DNA of 64,000 nt from Streptomyces chartreusis NRRL 3882. GTDB lineage: Bacteria > Actinomycetota > Actinomycetes > Streptomycetales > Streptomycetaceae. The stretch covers positions 8,279,001-8,343,000 of the forward strand of contig NZ_LT963352.1 of NCBI RefSeq assembly GCF_900236475.1, written 5' to 3'. The notes beneath the pieces are model-generated. The model saw only the letters and a program-made list of their open reading frames with translations, was not told where the DNA came from and searched no databases. Below, one piece after another: positions 32,823 to 41,659 of this stretch (position 1 is its first letter; each line of letters opens with the position of its first letter). The position numbers and the translations under genes are program-made.

Positions 32823-34208
32823 TCAGTCGTCACCCTCGTCGTCCTCGTCCTCCCCGTTCCCCCAGGACCCGGGAGGCTGTTCCTGCTTGGGCTTGTCCGC
32901 CTTCTCCGGCGAACTGTCGCTCGTCTCCTGCGCCGGGCCCGTGGGGCCGGGCGTCGTTGCGTCGGGGGCCGGGGAACCGGGTGCCGTGGTGGAGGGGGTG
33001 ACATCGGCCACTGTGCCGGCGGTCGGCGTGGTGGCGGCCGCCGGGGCGGAGGCCAGAGGGTCGGCGGAGCCGGCGGTCGGCGAGGCGGCCGGGCTGCTCG
33101 CGGACGGGGACGCGTCGGGTTCGGTGCCCTCCGTCGCGGTGTTGTCGGGCGAGAACCACAGCACGCCGGCGAGCATCGCGGCGAGGAAGACGGCCGCCGC
33201 GGCCACCACCGCGGCCGTTCTCCGGTGGTCGCCGAAACCGCTGCGGGGCGCGGCGCGACGTGCACGCCCGCCCGGGGCGGTGCGAGACCCCGTGGGCAGC
33301 CCGTAAGTGGTCGGGGAGCCGGATCCGGCTGCCGCATATGGCCCCGGCCCGGCGGACGGCATCGGGGACGCCGCCTCCGGCAGCGGCTCGGGCAGCCCCC
33401 GCCAGGCGCCGCCGGCGAACCACTCGGCGGCCTGCTGCGCCGTGGGCCGGTCCTCGGGCTGCTTGGCGAGCAGGGCGAGGAGGTAGCTCTCGAAGGCCGG
33501 CGGCAGACCGGCGACACCGAGCTCGCGGGGCGGCACGGGGGCGTTGTCGAGATGCTGGTGGAGGAGCGCGACGGCGGTGTCGGCCTGGAACGGCGGGCGG
33601 CCGCTGAGGAGCTGGTAGAGCACGCACCCCAGGGAGTACATGTCGGAGGCGGGGCCCGCGGGCCGGCCCAGGGCCCGTTCGGGTGCGAGGTAGAGGCCGG
33701 TGCCGACGATCTGGCCGGTCGCGGTGAGCGCGGCGCCCGGGTCGTCGAGGAAGCGCGCGATGCCGAAGTCGCCGATCTTCAGCGTGCCGCCCGCGTCCAG
33801 CAGGAGGTTGGCGGGCTTGATGTCGCGGTGCACGATGCCCTGCTGGTGCGCGGCGGCGAGTCCCGCGGCGGCCTGCGCGGCGAGTTGTGCCACCCGCTCG
33901 GCGGGGAGCGCGCCGGAGACGGACAGCACCCCGGCGAGGCTGTCGCCCTCGACCAGCTCCATCACCAGGTACAGCCGGTTGTCGTACTCGCCGAAGTCCA
34001 GGACCCCCACCAGATTGGGGTGGTTCAGACGCCCGGCCGTCTGGGCCTCCAGACGGAACCGGGAGGCCGCCGTGGCGTCGGTGTCCTGGGGCAGCAGCAA
34101 TTTGACGGCCACCGCTCTGGCGAGCGTCTCGTCGTACGCACGCCAGACCTCTCCCATTCCGCCGCGCCCGATCTCAACGTCCAGCCGGTAGCGGCCCGCT
34201 AGCAGCAC
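32823..34208 (-). CDS. membrane-anchored Ser/Thr protein kinase (PknB-type)
   Basis: 461 residues. The kinase domain occupies about residues 5-265: glycine loop IGRGGMGEVWRAYD, VAVKLLL (ATP lysine), HRDIKPANLLLD (catalytic loop), KIGDFGIAR (DFG) and GTGLYLAPE in place of the usual YMAPE. A Pro/Ala juxtamembrane linker is followed by one transmembrane helix (TAAVVAAAAVFLAAMLAGVLWF, about 335). The outer ~110 residues are Ser/Thr/Pro/Ala-rich and end in a strongly acidic tail; no PASTA repeats are present. The GTG start at 34208 sits directly ahead of the glycine-loop region, as usual. It is monocistronic. Confidence 0.95.
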   Translation of the reverse strand: MLLAGRYRLDVEIGRGGMGEVWRAYDETLARAVAVKLLLPQDTDATAASRFRLEAQTAGRLNHPNLVGVLDFGEYDNRLYLVMELVEGDSLAGVLSVSGALPAERVAQLAAQAAAGLAAAHQQGIVHRDIKPANLLLDAGGTLKIGDFGIARFLDDPGAALTATGQIVGTGLYLAPERALGRPAGPASDMYSLGCVLYQLLSGRPPFQADTAVALLHQHLDNAPVPPRELGVAGLPPAFESYLLALLAKQPEDRPTAQQAAEWFAGGAWRGLPEPLPEAASPMPSAGPGPYAAAGSGSPTTYGLPTGSRTAPGGRARRAAPRSGFGDHRRTAAVVAAAAVFLAAMLAGVLWFSPDNTATEGTEPDASPSASSPAASPTAGSADPLASAPAAATTPTAGTVADVTPSTTAPGSPAPDATTPGPTGPAQETSDSSPEKADKPKQEQPPGSWGNGEDEDDEGDD

Positions 34209-34527
34209 TCGTCCTCGTCCTATGCTCGTGGGAAGGTCCTCGCCGCAGGCCGTAACTCCCCGCGTCCGAGCGGGGGTTGGTGGGGGGTGCCGCAGCCGAC
34301 CCAGGATACTGGCGCCGCGTGACCACCGTTCCCCGGTGCGGTGTCGCGGGACGGTACGGTCCCGGAAATCGGGGAGCGGGCGAGTGTCCCGCCGGGGTGA
34401 CGGTGCGGCGCGTGTGGTTGCCGCGGCTCTCCCCGGCGCCTTCAGCCGCCGGGTCGGGCCGCCGCTGCCTCCTCCCCGTGTCTGCGCTTGCGGTCAGCGC
34501 GCCCGCCCCTTGTGCCTCCGCGTGCCG
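34209..34527. other. intergenic region upstream of the kinase
   Basis: 319 bp between two minus-strand genes: the kinase promoter side and the 3' side of the MFS gene. It is very GC-rich with no gene that I can support. No clear terminator hairpin or operator was picked out. Confidence 0.4.
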
Positions 34528-35844
34528 TCAGGCCGCCGCTTGCGTCCCCTGCGGCCGTTCCTCACGGCGCGGCAGCAGTGCCACCGCCAGGGCGGGTACG
34601 GCCGCGAGGACCAGCCAGGGCACGGCGGCCGGGAGGCCCGTGTCGAGCAGGGAGCCGGTGGCCGCGCTGCCGGCGAGGACGATCAGGCCCGAGACCGACG
34701 ACAGCGCGCCCATGTAGAGGCCGATCCGGCCCTCCTCGGCGAGGTCGGGCACCCAGGCGCGGGCGGCGGGCACGACCAGCATCTGCCCCACGGTGAGCAG
34801 CACGACGAAACCCGCGGCCGGCAGCAGCCCGGCGGCACCCGTCCAGCCGGCGGGGCGCGCCGCCGCCACCACCGCGAAACCGGACGCGATCAGCAGCAGC
34901 CCGGCGGCCATGGAGCGGCGCAGGTCGAGCCGGTCGCCCGCCCAGCGGGTCACCGGCAGCTGCGCGCACACCACCAGCACCGAGGACAGGGCGAACAGCC
35001 AGGACAGCGGCGCCTGGGAACCCGCCGCTCGCCGCACCTCGTCCGGCAGGGCCAGATACAGCTGGTTGTAGGCGAGCAGGTACGTGCCGTACGCACAGCA
35101 CAGGGCGAGGAAACGGCGGTTGCGCAGCAGCACGCGCGCCCCGCCCTTCTCCAGGGTCCGGACTCTGCCGGGGATGTGCTGCGGCATCAGCCACAGGTGC
35201 CCGGCGAGGACGAGCACGAACACCGCGGCACCCGCGAGGCACGCCGTTCGGAAGTCGACGGCCAGCAGCAGTCCGCCGAGCAGCGGTCCGGCGAAGGCCC
35301 CGACCTGGCCCGCCACGCTGAACAGGGCCAGGACACGGGTGCGCGAGCCGTGCCCGGCCTCCTCCCAGAGCACGGCCTGGCGGGCCACCTCGGACTCCAC
35401 GGCGGGGGAGAACAGGGCGGCGGCGAAACCGATCACCACCACGGCGCCGATCACGGCCCAGCTCGCCTGCGCGTACCCGAGCCACGCGAACCCGGCGATC
35501 CGCAGCACGCAGCCGGCCAGCACGACCGGGCGCACTCCCCACCGGTCGACGAGCCAGCCGCCGACCACGAACAGCCCCTGCTGGCTGAAGGTGCGCAGCC
35601 CGAGCACGAACCCGACCAGCCAGCCCGCCATGCCGATGGCGGTGCCGAGGTGCTCGGCGAGGAACGGCAGCACGGCGTAGAAGCCGATGTTGAAGGCGAG
35701 TTGGGTCAGGATCAGCAGCCGCAGCAGCGGGGACAGGTCCTGCCAGAGCCGCCAGGTGCTCTCGGGCGTCCCGCCGTCGGGTGTCTCGTCGCTGGACGTA
35801 CGGGCGGACCGGCGGGCCAGGACGCGGGATATGAGGCCTGTCAT
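34528..35844 (-). CDS. MFS transporter
   Basis: A 438-residue twelve-helix major-facilitator protein. The motif A region GWLVDRWGVRPVVLAG between helices 2 and 3 and a second-half GDRLDLRRSMAAG are present. It resembles multidrug or small-molecule exporters (MdtH/YfcJ-like). ATG 35844 overlaps the stop of the dipeptide-type permease (ATGA), so the two are coupled. An exporter coupled to a DppBC-type importer is the arrangement seen in opine-metallophore and some peptide-siderophore systems. Here no synthesis genes are visible, so this remains a possibility only. Confidence 0.88.
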   Translation of the reverse strand: MTGLISRVLARRSARTSSDETPDGGTPESTWRLWQDLSPLLRLLILTQLAFNIGFYAVLPFLAEHLGTAIGMAGWLVGFVLGLRTFSQQGLFVVGGWLVDRWGVRPVVLAGCVLRIAGFAWLGYAQASWAVIGAVVVIGFAAALFSPAVESEVARQAVLWEEAGHGSRTRVLALFSVAGQVGAFAGPLLGGLLLAVDFRTACLAGAAVFVLVLAGHLWLMPQHIPGRVRTLEKGGARVLLRNRRFLALCCAYGTYLLAYNQLYLALPDEVRRAAGSQAPLSWLFALSSVLVVCAQLPVTRWAGDRLDLRRSMAAGLLLIASGFAVVAAARPAGWTGAAGLLPAAGFVVLLTVGQMLVVPAARAWVPDLAEEGRIGLYMGALSSVSGLIVLAGSAATGSLLDTGLPAAVPWLVLAAVPALAVALLPRREERPQGTQAAA

Positions 35845-37850
35845 CGTTCTTCTGTCGGTGAGGTGGACACGGGAGTCAGGAGGGCGTCGCGGCGGTCCGG
35901 TCGCCGCCGCGGGGCGGGCATGACCCGGTCGCCGGTCGGCCTCGCCGGGCGGTCGGCCCGCCCACGCCGCCGGGGCAGTCGTACGCCACCGGCGGCCGTG
36001 ACCGCGAGCGCGCCCAGCAGGGCGAGTACGGCGGCCGGGAAGAGAACGGCCCACGGGGCGCGCTCGGCGTACGGCTGGTTCTCGGCGAGCAGCAGGCCCC
36101 ACTCGGGGGACGGCGGCTGGGCGCCCAGGCCGAGGAAACCGAGCGCGGCGAGGCTCAGCGCGACGCCGGGCAGCCGGAGCAGGGCGTGCCGGGTCACCGG
36201 CGGCAGCACGGCGGGCAGGAGTTCGTGCCGGAGCAGGTACCAGCGCCCGGCACCCAGCGCACGGGTGGCGGCCAGGTGGGTGGTCGCCCGCTCCTGACGC
36301 AGCAGGGAGGACGTGTGGGCGGCCAGCGGGGACCAGGCCACGACGCCGACGGCGAGGGCGGGCGCCCAGGGGCCGCTGCCCGTGATGCCCGTGACGAGGA
36401 GCCCGGCCAGGACGGGCGGTACGGCACTGACGGTGTCCACCAGCGGTCCGGACAGCCGCGGCAGCAGCCCCAGCAGCAACCCGGCGACGAGGGCGGCGGC
36501 ACTCACCGCGACCGCCGTGCCGAGGGTGTTCAGCGCGCCGTGGGCGACACGGGCGAGGACGTCCCGGCCCAGCGCGTCCGTCCCGAACGGGTGGGCCGGG
36601 GAGGGGGCTTGCAGCCGGGCGAGGGCGTCCAGGGCGAGCGCGTCGCGCGGCAGGCCGAGGCCGACGACCGCGGCGAGCAGCGCCCCGTACAGCAGCGGCA
36701 GGGTGCGGGGCGCGGGCGGGGCCGGCCGGTGCAGGGAGGACAGGGCGCTGTCGCGCAGCGCGGGCCCGATCAGCAGCCGCGCCGTGAGCCGGGCGAGGAC
36801 GCCGGCGGTGGCCGCGAGCAGGACCAGGGCGAGCGTGCCGGTCTGGAGGACGGGCAGGTCCTGGGCGAGCGCGGCGTGCAGGGTGAGCCGGCCCAGGCCG
36901 GGGATGTCGAAGACCTGCTCGACGGCGACCGAACCGCCGGTCAGACCGACCACGAACAGGCCCAGGTTGGGCAGCAGCCCGGGCACACAGCGGCGCACCG
37001 CCTGCCGCGCCACAGCCTTCGGCGGGACACCGCGGGCCGCGGCGGCCAGCGCCCAGGGTTCGGCGAACGCGCCGGGCAGCAGGTCGTCGAGCATCCGTCC
37101 GAGCACCGCGCCGGCGGGCAGGCCGAGGGCCAGTGAAGGCAGCACCATCCACTGCGGTCCGTACCAGCCCAGGGCCGGCAGCCAGCCCAGCTGCACGCCG
37201 ATCACCGAGGCGAGCACCGAGGCGACGAGGAACTCGGGCAGCGCGGCCAGCACCGCGGTCGCCGTGCCGCCGGGGCCGCGCGTGCCGAGCCGGCCCCGCG
37301 AGCCGAGCCGGAGCGTGCGGGCGCACACGGCCGTCACCGTGGCCGCGGCGACGACGAGGGCGCCGGACAGCAGCAGCAGCGACGCGCCGAGCGCCTGCGT
37401 GACGGAGGGCAGCACCTGGGCGCCGGACACCCATGACGTGCCGGCGTCCCCGTGCAGCAGCCCGGCCAGCCAGCGGCCGAGCAGCACCGACGGGCCGTCG
37501 TCCAGCCCGAGTTCGTCTCGGACGGCGCGCAGCGTCTCGGGGGTCGGGTCGCGGTCCGCCGAGCGGGCCTTCAGCACGGTCAGCGCCGGGTCGGTGCGCG
37601 ACAGCCACGGCAGCAGGCCGATCGCGCCCACCAGACCGGCCGTGACCACGGCCCGCCACAGCAGCGTCGGAACGCCGCCGCGCGCGACAACGCGCAGGAC
37701 GGCCAGACCCTTGGACAGGGGTGAGGTCGAGGTGTTCAGCGTCGTCCCCGTGTCGCTCAGGCGAAGGGGATCTCGAAGTGCACCACGCCGCTGCCCCCGC
37801 CGGGCACTTCCTCCCGCTCGTCGCACACCACCTTGCCCAGCGTCCGCCAC
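35841..37850 (-). CDS. fused DppB-DppC-type ABC permease (peptide/nickel family)
   Basis: About 630-669 residues combining two permeases that are normally separate. The first half is DppB-like (SVTQALGASLLLLSGALVV, AAAARGVPPKAVARQAVRRCVPGLLPNL as the EAA-type loop, VEQVFDIPGLGRL). The second half is DppC-like (FGTDALGRDVLARVAHGALNTL, ATRALGAGRWYLLRHELLPAVLPPV as EAA loop, GFLGLGAQPPSPEWG). The start is unclear: GTG 37850 gives ~36 residues of poor codon quality inside the GNAT gene. The true start may be near 37739 (CTG) or 37649 (GTG). No solute-binding protein or ATPase is adjacent. The order is GNAT, permease, MFS. The fusion is unusual, and with its partners missing it may be a remnant or rely on distant subunits. 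Confidence 0.82.
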   Translation of the reverse strand: MADAGQGGVRRAGGSARRGQRRGALRDPLRLSDTGTTLNTSTSPLSKGLAVLRVVARGGVPTLLWRAVVTAGLVGAIGLLPWLSRTDPALTVLKARSADRDPTPETLRAVRDELGLDDGPSVLLGRWLAGLLHGDAGTSWVSGAQVLPSVTQALGASLLLLSGALVVAAATVTAVCARTLRLGSRGRLGTRGPGGTATAVLAALPEFLVASVLASVIGVQLGWLPALGWYGPQWMVLPSLALGLPAGAVLGRMLDDLLPGAFAEPWALAAAARGVPPKAVARQAVRRCVPGLLPNLGLFVVGLTGGSVAVEQVFDIPGLGRLTLHAALAQDLPVLQTGTLALVLLAATAGVLARLTARLLIGPALRDSALSSLHRPAPPAPRTLPLLYGALLAAVVGLGLPRDALALDALARLQAPSPAHPFGTDALGRDVLARVAHGALNTLGTAVAVSAAALVAGLLLGLLPRLSGPLVDTVSAVPPVLAGLLVTGITGSGPWAPALAVGVVAWSPLAAHTSSLLRQERATTHLAATRALGAGRWYLLRHELLPAVLPPVTRHALLRLPGVALSLAALGFLGLGAQPPSPEWGLLLAENQPYAERAPWAVLFPAAVLALLGALAVTAAGGVRLPRRRGRADRPARPTGDRVMPAPRRRPDRRDALLTPVSTSPTEER

Positions 37851-38293
37851 AGGTCCATCGCACCGGGCGAGTGCGGATACGTGTGCAGATAAACGGACCG
37901 GTAACCACCGTCGGCCCGCGCGAAGTCCAGCAGACCCTCCACCAGCCGCCGGGCCAGCCCCCGCCGCCGGTGCTCGGGACGCACGTACACCCGCCGGAGC
38001 TGCGCGGTCTCGCCCGAGGGGAACCGCTCGGCCAGCCAGCGCGGGTTCGGCGGATGCGCCGGGCCGCGCGCGTCCAGCGCCGCCGTGGCCGCCACCGTCC
38101 CGTCCCGCTCGTCCACGGCGACCAGGAGCGTGTGCCGCGGCGGGACGACGTAGAACGACGCGGGATCGATGATGTCGGTGTGCCAGCCCGGCACGTATCC
38201 CGTCCCGAAGTCGCGGTACACCGCGTCGAGCATCACCACCCGAGCCCCGTCGAGGTCCTCCGCCGTGGCCGCCCTGATGATGTAATCGCGCAT
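37757..38293 (-). CDS. GNAT-family N-acetyltransferase
   Basis: 178 residues. The acetyl-CoA loop is RRVYVRPEHRRRGLARRLVEGLLDFA (Q/RxxGxG/A in RRRGLA) and strand beta-4 is ARGPAHPPNPRW...AQLRRVYV. A typical GNAT length; the substrate is unknown. ATG 38293 lies within a palindrome (38291-38313), so repressor binding would block both transcription and initiation. It is first in an apparent operon with the fused permease and MFS exporter. Confidence 0.85.
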   Translation of the reverse strand: MRDYIIRAATAEDLDGARVVMLDAVYRDFGTGYVPGWHTDIIDPASFYVVPPRHTLLVAVDERDGTVAATAALDARGPAHPPNPRWLAERFPSGETAQLRRVYVRPEHRRRGLARRLVEGLLDFARADGGYRSVYLHTYPHSPGAMDLWRTLGKVVCDEREEVPGGGSGVVHFEIPFA

Positions 38294-38313
38294 TTGCGCA
38301 TCATATGCAAATG
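38291..38313. promoter_or_regulatory. palindrome overlapping the GNAT start codon
   Basis: CATTTGC (38291-38297) and GCAAATG (38307-38313) are exact inverted repeats with a 9-nt A/T-rich centre, in an otherwise GC-rich setting. The first arm contains the complement of the GNAT ATG. It looks like a dimeric-regulator operator. I cannot assign the family; it is not the published TGCAA-N5-TTGCA Nur orientation. Confidence 0.6.
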
Positions 38314-38370
38314 ACGGTTCCGGCTCAGTAGGGGGCCGGGGCGTACGGCAGGCCGCCGGGCGGCGCCGGC

Positions 38371-39168
38371 TCAGCTCTCGGCCGGGGTGAGCACCACGAA
38401 GTCCGCGTTCGCCGGGTCGAGGCAGACCGCCAGCCGGCCGACGCCCTCCGCGTCCTCGGGCCCCATCTGCACGCTGCCGCCGTTCTCGGTGACCTTGGCC
38501 ACCGTGGCGTCGCAGTCCTCCACGGCGAAGACCGGGTGCCAGTACGGCCGGCCGTTCGCCAGGGAGAGGTTCTCCTTGCCGAGCTCCATGAGGCCGCCGT
38601 GCATGCGCTCCTCGGGCAGTCCGGCGGGGGTGATGAGGGTGTACGTGCCCCCGCCGCCCGGCAGTGGCATGTCGCTGAACTGCCAGCCGAACAGGCCGCC
38701 GTAGAACTCCTTCGCGGCTGCCGCGTCGCTCGTGTACAGCTCGGTCCACGACAGGGAGCCCGGCTGGTCGACCAGGTCGACGCCCTTGTTCGTCCCCGGC
38801 TGCCAGACGGCGAACTGGCCGCCCAGCGGGTCGCTGTACTGCGCCATGCGGCCCCAGTCGTCGAGGTCCATCGGCGCCACCCGGACGCTGCCGCCCGCCT
38901 GCTGCACGGCCTCCGTCGTGGCGTCGGCGTCGGTGACGCTGAAGTAGAGCATCCAGGCCGAGCGCGCGCCCTCCTCCGTGAGCTTGCCGAGACCGCCGAC
39001 GATCTTGCCGTCCTTGCGGAACATGCCGCCCTCGAAGTCCTCGCTCTCGCCCATGGACTCGTAGTCCCACCCGAGCACGGCGCTGTAGAAGGCCGCGGCG
39101 GCCCGGACGTCCGGGGTGCCGAGGTCGAGCCAGCAGGGGGAACCGGGGGCGAACTCCGTGGTGATCAT
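38371..39168 (-). CDS. VOC-family protein with two glyoxalase-like domains
   Basis: 265 residues made of two tandem vicinal-oxygen-chelate modules: residues 1-125 (CWLDLGTPDVRAAAAFYSAVLGW, MLYFSVTDADATTEAV, DPLGGQFAVWQP) and 135-262 (SWTELYTSDAAAAKEFYGGLFGW, WHPVFAVEDCDATVAKV, LDPANADFVVL). This is the common Streptomyces 'hydrolase/glyoxalase' double-VOC form of unknown substrate. ATG 39168 follows GGAAG. It is monocistronic. Confidence 0.9.
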   Translation of the reverse strand: MITTEFAPGSPCWLDLGTPDVRAAAAFYSAVLGWDYESMGESEDFEGGMFRKDGKIVGGLGKLTEEGARSAWMLYFSVTDADATTEAVQQAGGSVRVAPMDLDDWGRMAQYSDPLGGQFAVWQPGTNKGVDLVDQPGSLSWTELYTSDAAAAKEFYGGLFGWQFSDMPLPGGGGTYTLITPAGLPEERMHGGLMELGKENLSLANGRPYWHPVFAVEDCDATVAKVTENGGSVQMGPEDAEGVGRLAVCLDPANADFVVLTPAES

Positions 39169-39358
39169 GGCGATGCTTCCCTTCCGCAGGTCTGGTGTGC
39201 CCAGAGTGACACCGGGCACTGACAACCGCCCGTCGGCCGCTGCCCGGTCGGCGGATCCCCGGTCGTCTCCCCCCGGTAGGCCGTACGGCGGTGGAATCAT
39301 CGGGGGCATCGCCCGGCCGGGTGATCGAGGGTCTCTGTGCGGTGAGGTGGTGGGCGGC

Positions 39359-40207
39359 GTGGTGGCCGGCTGGGAGTGGGACGGCACGTTGTTCTCGGGG
39401 ACCGCCGCCTACTACGAGCGGGGGCGGCTGCCGTACGCCCCGGGGCTGGCGGACGCGCTCGCCGAGGTCCTGCGGCCCGACGGCAAGGGGCGCCTCATCG
39501 ACGTGGGCTGCGGGCCCGGGACCATCGCCCTGAGCCTCACGCATCTGTTCGGTGAGGTCGTCGGCGTGGACCCCGACCGCGGGATGATCGCCGAAGCCGG
39601 ACGCCGGGCCGCCGACCGGGGAGTGGGGGAGAGGACCCGGTGGGTGCGGGCCCGCGCCGAGGATCTGCCCGCGGGGCTCGGCACGTTCGCCGTCGCCTCC
39701 TTCGGGCAGTCCTTCCACTGGATGGACCGTGATCTGGTCGCGGCGACCGTCAGGGACATGCTCCAGCCGGGCGGGGCCCTGGTGCACATCTCGGACCTGA
39801 AGACGGAGGACCGCACGCTCGGCGGGCTGCCGTACCCGGCGGTCCCCCGCGAGGCCGTGGACGACCTGGTCAAGCGGTACCTGGGGCCCGTGCGGCGAGC
39901 GGGCCGCGGGGTCCTGCCGCAGGGCACACCGGGCGGCGAGGCCGAGGTGTTCGCCCGGGCGGGGTTCTCCGGCCCCCGGCGTCTCGTCGTCCCCGGCGGG
40001 CAGGCGCTGGAGCGGACCTTCGACGACGTCGTCGCCTGGGTGTTCTCGATGTCGTTCTCGGCGCCGCATCTGTTCGACGGGCGCCGGGACGACTTCGAAG
40101 GGGACCTGCGCAGGCTGCTGCGGGAGGCCTCTCCGGCGGGGAGGTTCTCCGAACGCGGACCGAGCACGGAGGTCTTCGTATGGCGGAAGGACCCTTCCGG
40201 GCACTGA
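39359..40207 (+). CDS. SAM-dependent class I methyltransferase
   Basis: About 282 residues. Motif I is LIDVGCGPGTIALSLTHL, the acidic post-I loop is VVGVDPDRGMIAEA, motif II is FAVASFGQSFHWMDRD and motif III is MLQPGGALVHISDL. The FxQSFHWMD form is typical of the UbiE/trans-aconitate-like methyltransferase family. The start is uncertain among GTG codons at 39347, 39359 and 39362; a longer frame to 39116 overlaps the divergent VOC gene and is unlikely. The stop lies inside a hairpin shared with the convergent SDR gene. Confidence 0.87.
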   Translation: MVAGWEWDGTLFSGTAAYYERGRLPYAPGLADALAEVLRPDGKGRLIDVGCGPGTIALSLTHLFGEVVGVDPDRGMIAEAGRRAADRGVGERTRWVRARAEDLPAGLGTFAVASFGQSFHWMDRDLVAATVRDMLQPGGALVHISDLKTEDRTLGGLPYPAVPREAVDDLVKRYLGPVRRAGRGVLPQGTPGGEAEVFARAGFSGPRRLVVPGGQALERTFDDVVAWVFSMSFSAPHLFDGRRDDFEGDLRRLLREASPAGRFSERGPSTEVFVWRKDPSGH

Positions 40208-40235
40208 CCGGCGGGCGCCGGGACGGCGTCAGTGC
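40201..40235. terminator. inverted repeat embracing both stop codons of convergent genes
   Basis: GCACTGAC (40201-40208) pairs with GTCAGTGC (40228-40235). Each arm includes the final His codon and the TGA of the methyltransferase and SDR genes respectively, and the GC-rich loop contains further pairing. It is probably a shared terminator. Confidence 0.6.
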
Positions 40236-41026
40236 ACCGACATGCCGCCGTCGACGAAGACCGCCTGCCCGGTGATGTAGGCGGACGCCGGGCTCGCCAG
40301 GAAGACCGCCGCTCCCGCGAAGTCCTCGGCCAGTCCGTTCCGCCCGATCAGGGTCCGCTCGGCGAGGGCGGCCACCTTCTCCGGATCCGACGACAGCCGC
40401 GCGTTGAGCGGTGTCATCACGAAGCCCGGCACCAGGACGTTGCAGGTGACGCCGCGCGGCGACCACGCCTCGGCCTGCGACCGCGCCAGCGACTCCAGGC
40501 CGCCCTTGGAGGCGCCGTAGGCACCGCTCTGGACGAACGCCCGGTGCGCCTGCTGCGAGCTGATGTGCAGGATCCGCCCGTGACCGCGCTCCGCCATGCC
40601 CGGGCCGAAGCGCTGGCCCAGCAGGAAGGGCGCGTCCAGGTTGACGGCCATAGTGGCGTCCCAGACGTCCTCGGTGAGTTCGTCCATGGGCGGACGCACA
40701 TTGATTCCGGCACTGTTGACGAGGATGTCGGGCTCCCCGAACGCCTCGACGGCCCGCTCGGCGGCCGTCCGCACACCCTCGCGCGTGCTCAGGTCCGCGC
40801 TGACCCACGCGGCGCGGCAGCCCTCGGCCGTCAGCTCCTCGACCGTCGCCGTCAGTCCGGCCTCGCCGCGCGCCACGACCACCACGCTCGCCCCGGCGCG
40901 CGCGAGGGCACCGGTGATGGCCCGGCCGATGCCGGAACTGCCGCCCGTGACCACCGCGGTCCGGCCGTGCAGGGAGAACAACTCGGAGAGATAAGCCTGG
41001 GTGGCCGGCGTGGCTGCTGTCGTCAT
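40229..41026 (-). CDS. short-chain dehydrogenase/reductase (SDR)
   Basis: A 265-residue classical SDR: TGGSSGIGRAI (TGxxxGIG cofactor loop), ADLSTREG, NSAGINVRPP (NAG motif), HISSQQAHR (catalytic Ser), YGASKGG (YxxxK) and a C-terminal AYITGQAVFVDGGMSV. The family is the gluconate-5-dehydrogenase/3-oxoacyl-ACP-reductase-like type; the substrate is unknown. ATG 41026 is preferred over GTG 41035. It is monocistronic and divergent from the DUF4396 gene. Confidence 0.92.
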   Translation of the reverse strand: MTTAATPATQAYLSELFSLHGRTAVVTGGSSGIGRAITGALARAGASVVVVARGEAGLTATVEELTAEGCRAAWVSADLSTREGVRTAAERAVEAFGEPDILVNSAGINVRPPMDELTEDVWDATMAVNLDAPFLLGQRFGPGMAERGHGRILHISSQQAHRAFVQSGAYGASKGGLESLARSQAEAWSPRGVTCNVLVPGFVMTPLNARLSSDPEKVAALAERTLIGRNGLAEDFAGAAVFLASPASAYITGQAVFVDGGMSVH

Positions 41027-41090
41027 GACGAGCACTCTAGAACGGCCCGCCGAAGCACCGGTGGCCGCCGTGTGTCACCCCTGGCACGGG

Positions 41091-41105
41091 TACCCCCAGG
41101 GGGTA
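41091..41105. promoter_or_regulatory. CsoR-like palindromic operator
   Basis: TACCCCC-A-GGGGGTA is a perfect 15-bp palindrome, 12 bp upstream of the DUF4396 start and immediately followed by TATATAG. It resembles the G-tract operators of CsoR/RcnR-type metal sensors (TACCCCNNNNGGGTA-like), as used by the copper regulator CsoR in Streptomyces. Binding would block the promoter region of the downstream gene. Confidence 0.6.
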
Positions 41106-41117
41106 TATAGTCGAGTC

Positions 41118-41594
41118 ATGGATCACACCACTCACGACCACGAAGGGCGCCCCCACGGAACGGCGACCTGGGGGACCGCCGTGAAGGCGACGCTGCACTG
41201 TCTGACCGGGTGTGCGATCGGCGAGATCCTCGGCATGGTGATCGGTACCGCGCTGGAGTGGGGCAACCTGCCCACGATGGTCCTGGCGATCGGGCTCGCG
41301 TTCCTCTTCGGCTACTCCTTCACCCTGTTCGCGGTCCTGCGGGCCGGCCTGGATCTCAGGTCGGCGATCCGGATCGCCCTGGCCGCGGACACGGTCTCGA
41401 TCACGGTGATGGAACTCGTGGACAACGCGATCATCGCCCTCACCCCCGGCGCGATGGACGCCCATCTGACGGAGGGCCTGTTCTGGTCCGCTCTCCTCGG
41501 GGGCTTCGCGGTCGCCTTCCTGATCACGACCCCGGTCAACAAGTGGATGATCGGCCGGGGCAAGGGGCATGCCGTCGTCCACGCCCACCACTGA
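41118..41594 (+). CDS. DUF4396 membrane protein, probably metal-related
   Basis: 158 residues with four helices. The N-terminus (MDHTTHDHEGRPHG) and C-terminus (GHAVVHAHH) are His-rich, as expected for a metal-handling protein. The DUF4396 core reads WGTAVKATLHCLTGCAIGEILGMVIG, with cysteines in the first helix, and ends TPVNKWMIGRGKGH. The function is unknown, but the family often sits near copper genes. It lies directly behind the CsoR-like palindrome, so copper induction is a reasonable inference. Confidence 0.85.
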   Translation: MDHTTHDHEGRPHGTATWGTAVKATLHCLTGCAIGEILGMVIGTALEWGNLPTMVLAIGLAFLFGYSFTLFAVLRAGLDLRSAIRIALAADTVSITVMELVDNAIIALTPGAMDAHLTEGLFWSALLGGFAVAFLITTPVNKWMIGRGKGHAVVHAHH

Positions 41595-41659
41595 CCGACC
41601 GTCACACGGTGCGCGACACTGGGGAACCGCTGCGTGCCCCGCGACGTGAGGAGAACTCC

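Noticed and set aside
34528..37908. A single 1126-residue minus-strand reading frame.
   Set aside because: Only its last ~438 codons are a real protein (the MFS transporter from ATG 35844). The rest is Arg/Ala/Pro-rich shadow of the fused permease in another frame.
38291..38313. Nur (nickel) box ahead of the Dpp/Nik-like permease.
   Set aside because: The half-site order (TTGC...GCAA) is opposite to the published TGCAA-N5-TTGCA box; kept only as an unassigned palindrome.
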